Shown piece by piece: positions 53,361-53,496 of a stretch of DNA of 53,496 nt; the first letter of the stretch is position 1; the number at the start of each line of letters is the position of its first letter. Below the pieces are notes generated by a model that was not told the DNA's origin, did no database searches, and saw only the letters and a program-made list of their open reading frames with translations. The translations under genes and the position numbers were made by a program. The stretch covers positions 1 to 53,496 of the forward strand of contig NZ_ANMO01000130.1 of NCBI RefSeq assembly GCF_000338295.1, read 5' to 3'. This DNA comes from Rhodopirellula europaea 6C. Lineage in GTDB: Bacteria > Planctomycetota > Planctomycetia > Pirellulales > Pirellulaceae.

Positions 53361-53496
53361 GATTGCTCCGTCTAGGATCCGAGCACATGGCCAACCACCG
53401 AAGAGTCGCACTTGGAACGAACCAGAACCTTCACCGGAGGGCAGGAATCAGACGCAAAGTTCCAAGGAGAACAGGCGGGCCGTTCGGCGTTCATCA

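Noticed and set aside
1-53496. tRNA, rRNA, CRISPR array, prophage or integrase
   Set aside because: I looked for cloverleaf-like runs, rRNA cores, regularly spaced direct repeats and recombinase motifs and saw none.

Overview
The window reads as the chromosome of a planctomycete close to Rhodopirellula. The evidence is the gene content: two DUF1559 prepilin-like proteins, a PSD1/DUF1553 cytochrome with its partner DUF1501 protein, an S46 peptidase, a sialate O-acetylesterase, a planctomycete-type ECF sigma factor, long proteins with Tat or Sec signals, and many short intergenic repeats. Genes are split between strands in short operons. I see no tRNA, rRNA, CRISPR array, transposase, integrase or phage gene. 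The organism call is inference from protein families.

Layout. 1-3.4 kb: a minus-strand operon of DUF1559 prepilin-like protein, small lipoprotein and DUF4198/kelch protein. 3.4-4.5 kb: non-coding, filled by nested inverted-repeat elements. 4.5-12.8 kb: FAH-family hydrolase, sugar isomerase-like TIM barrel, coproheme decarboxylase (ChdC/HemQ), a His-rich secreted protein, an MsbA-like ABC exporter and an S46 dipeptidyl-peptidase. 12.8-24.5 kb: small lipoprotein, anti-sigma-like membrane protein, methyltransferase, PEGA lipoprotein, large YfhO-like membrane protein, HD-GYP protein, L-2-hydroxyglutarate oxidase, an ArsR/COG0523 metal-homeostasis pair and an O-antigen-ligase-like protein. 24.5-30.3 kb: an operon of ECF sigma factor, anti-sigma/PSD1 cytochrome fusion and DUF1501 protein. 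30.4-36.6 kb: sialate O-acetylesterase, then DUF1559, small lipoprotein, seven-heme cytochrome and TPR lipoprotein. 36.5-41.5 kb: condensation-superfamily acyltransferase, PQQ-type beta-propeller coupled to a BshB1-like deacetylase, and an LpxH-like phosphoesterase.

41.7-51.4 kb holds the most interesting system. It consists of two tandem versions of an ATP-grasp / alpha-E / transglutaminase module. The first has three separate genes, with the transglutaminase fused to DUF2126. The second has ATP-grasp and alpha-E fused in one protein, followed by a second transglutaminase. Comparative genomics has linked these families to predicted peptide or amide-bond synthesis, but their product is unknown. 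The two ATP-grasp copies differ at key residues.

51.45-53.5 kb is almost gene-free apart from one small membrane-anchored ORF. It carries copies of at least two families of dispersed repeats. One is a 252-bp element with perfect 16-bp terminal inverted repeats whose relatives lie at base 1 and at 3.86-4.41 kb. Several possible ORFs in these places are translated repeats rather than genes.
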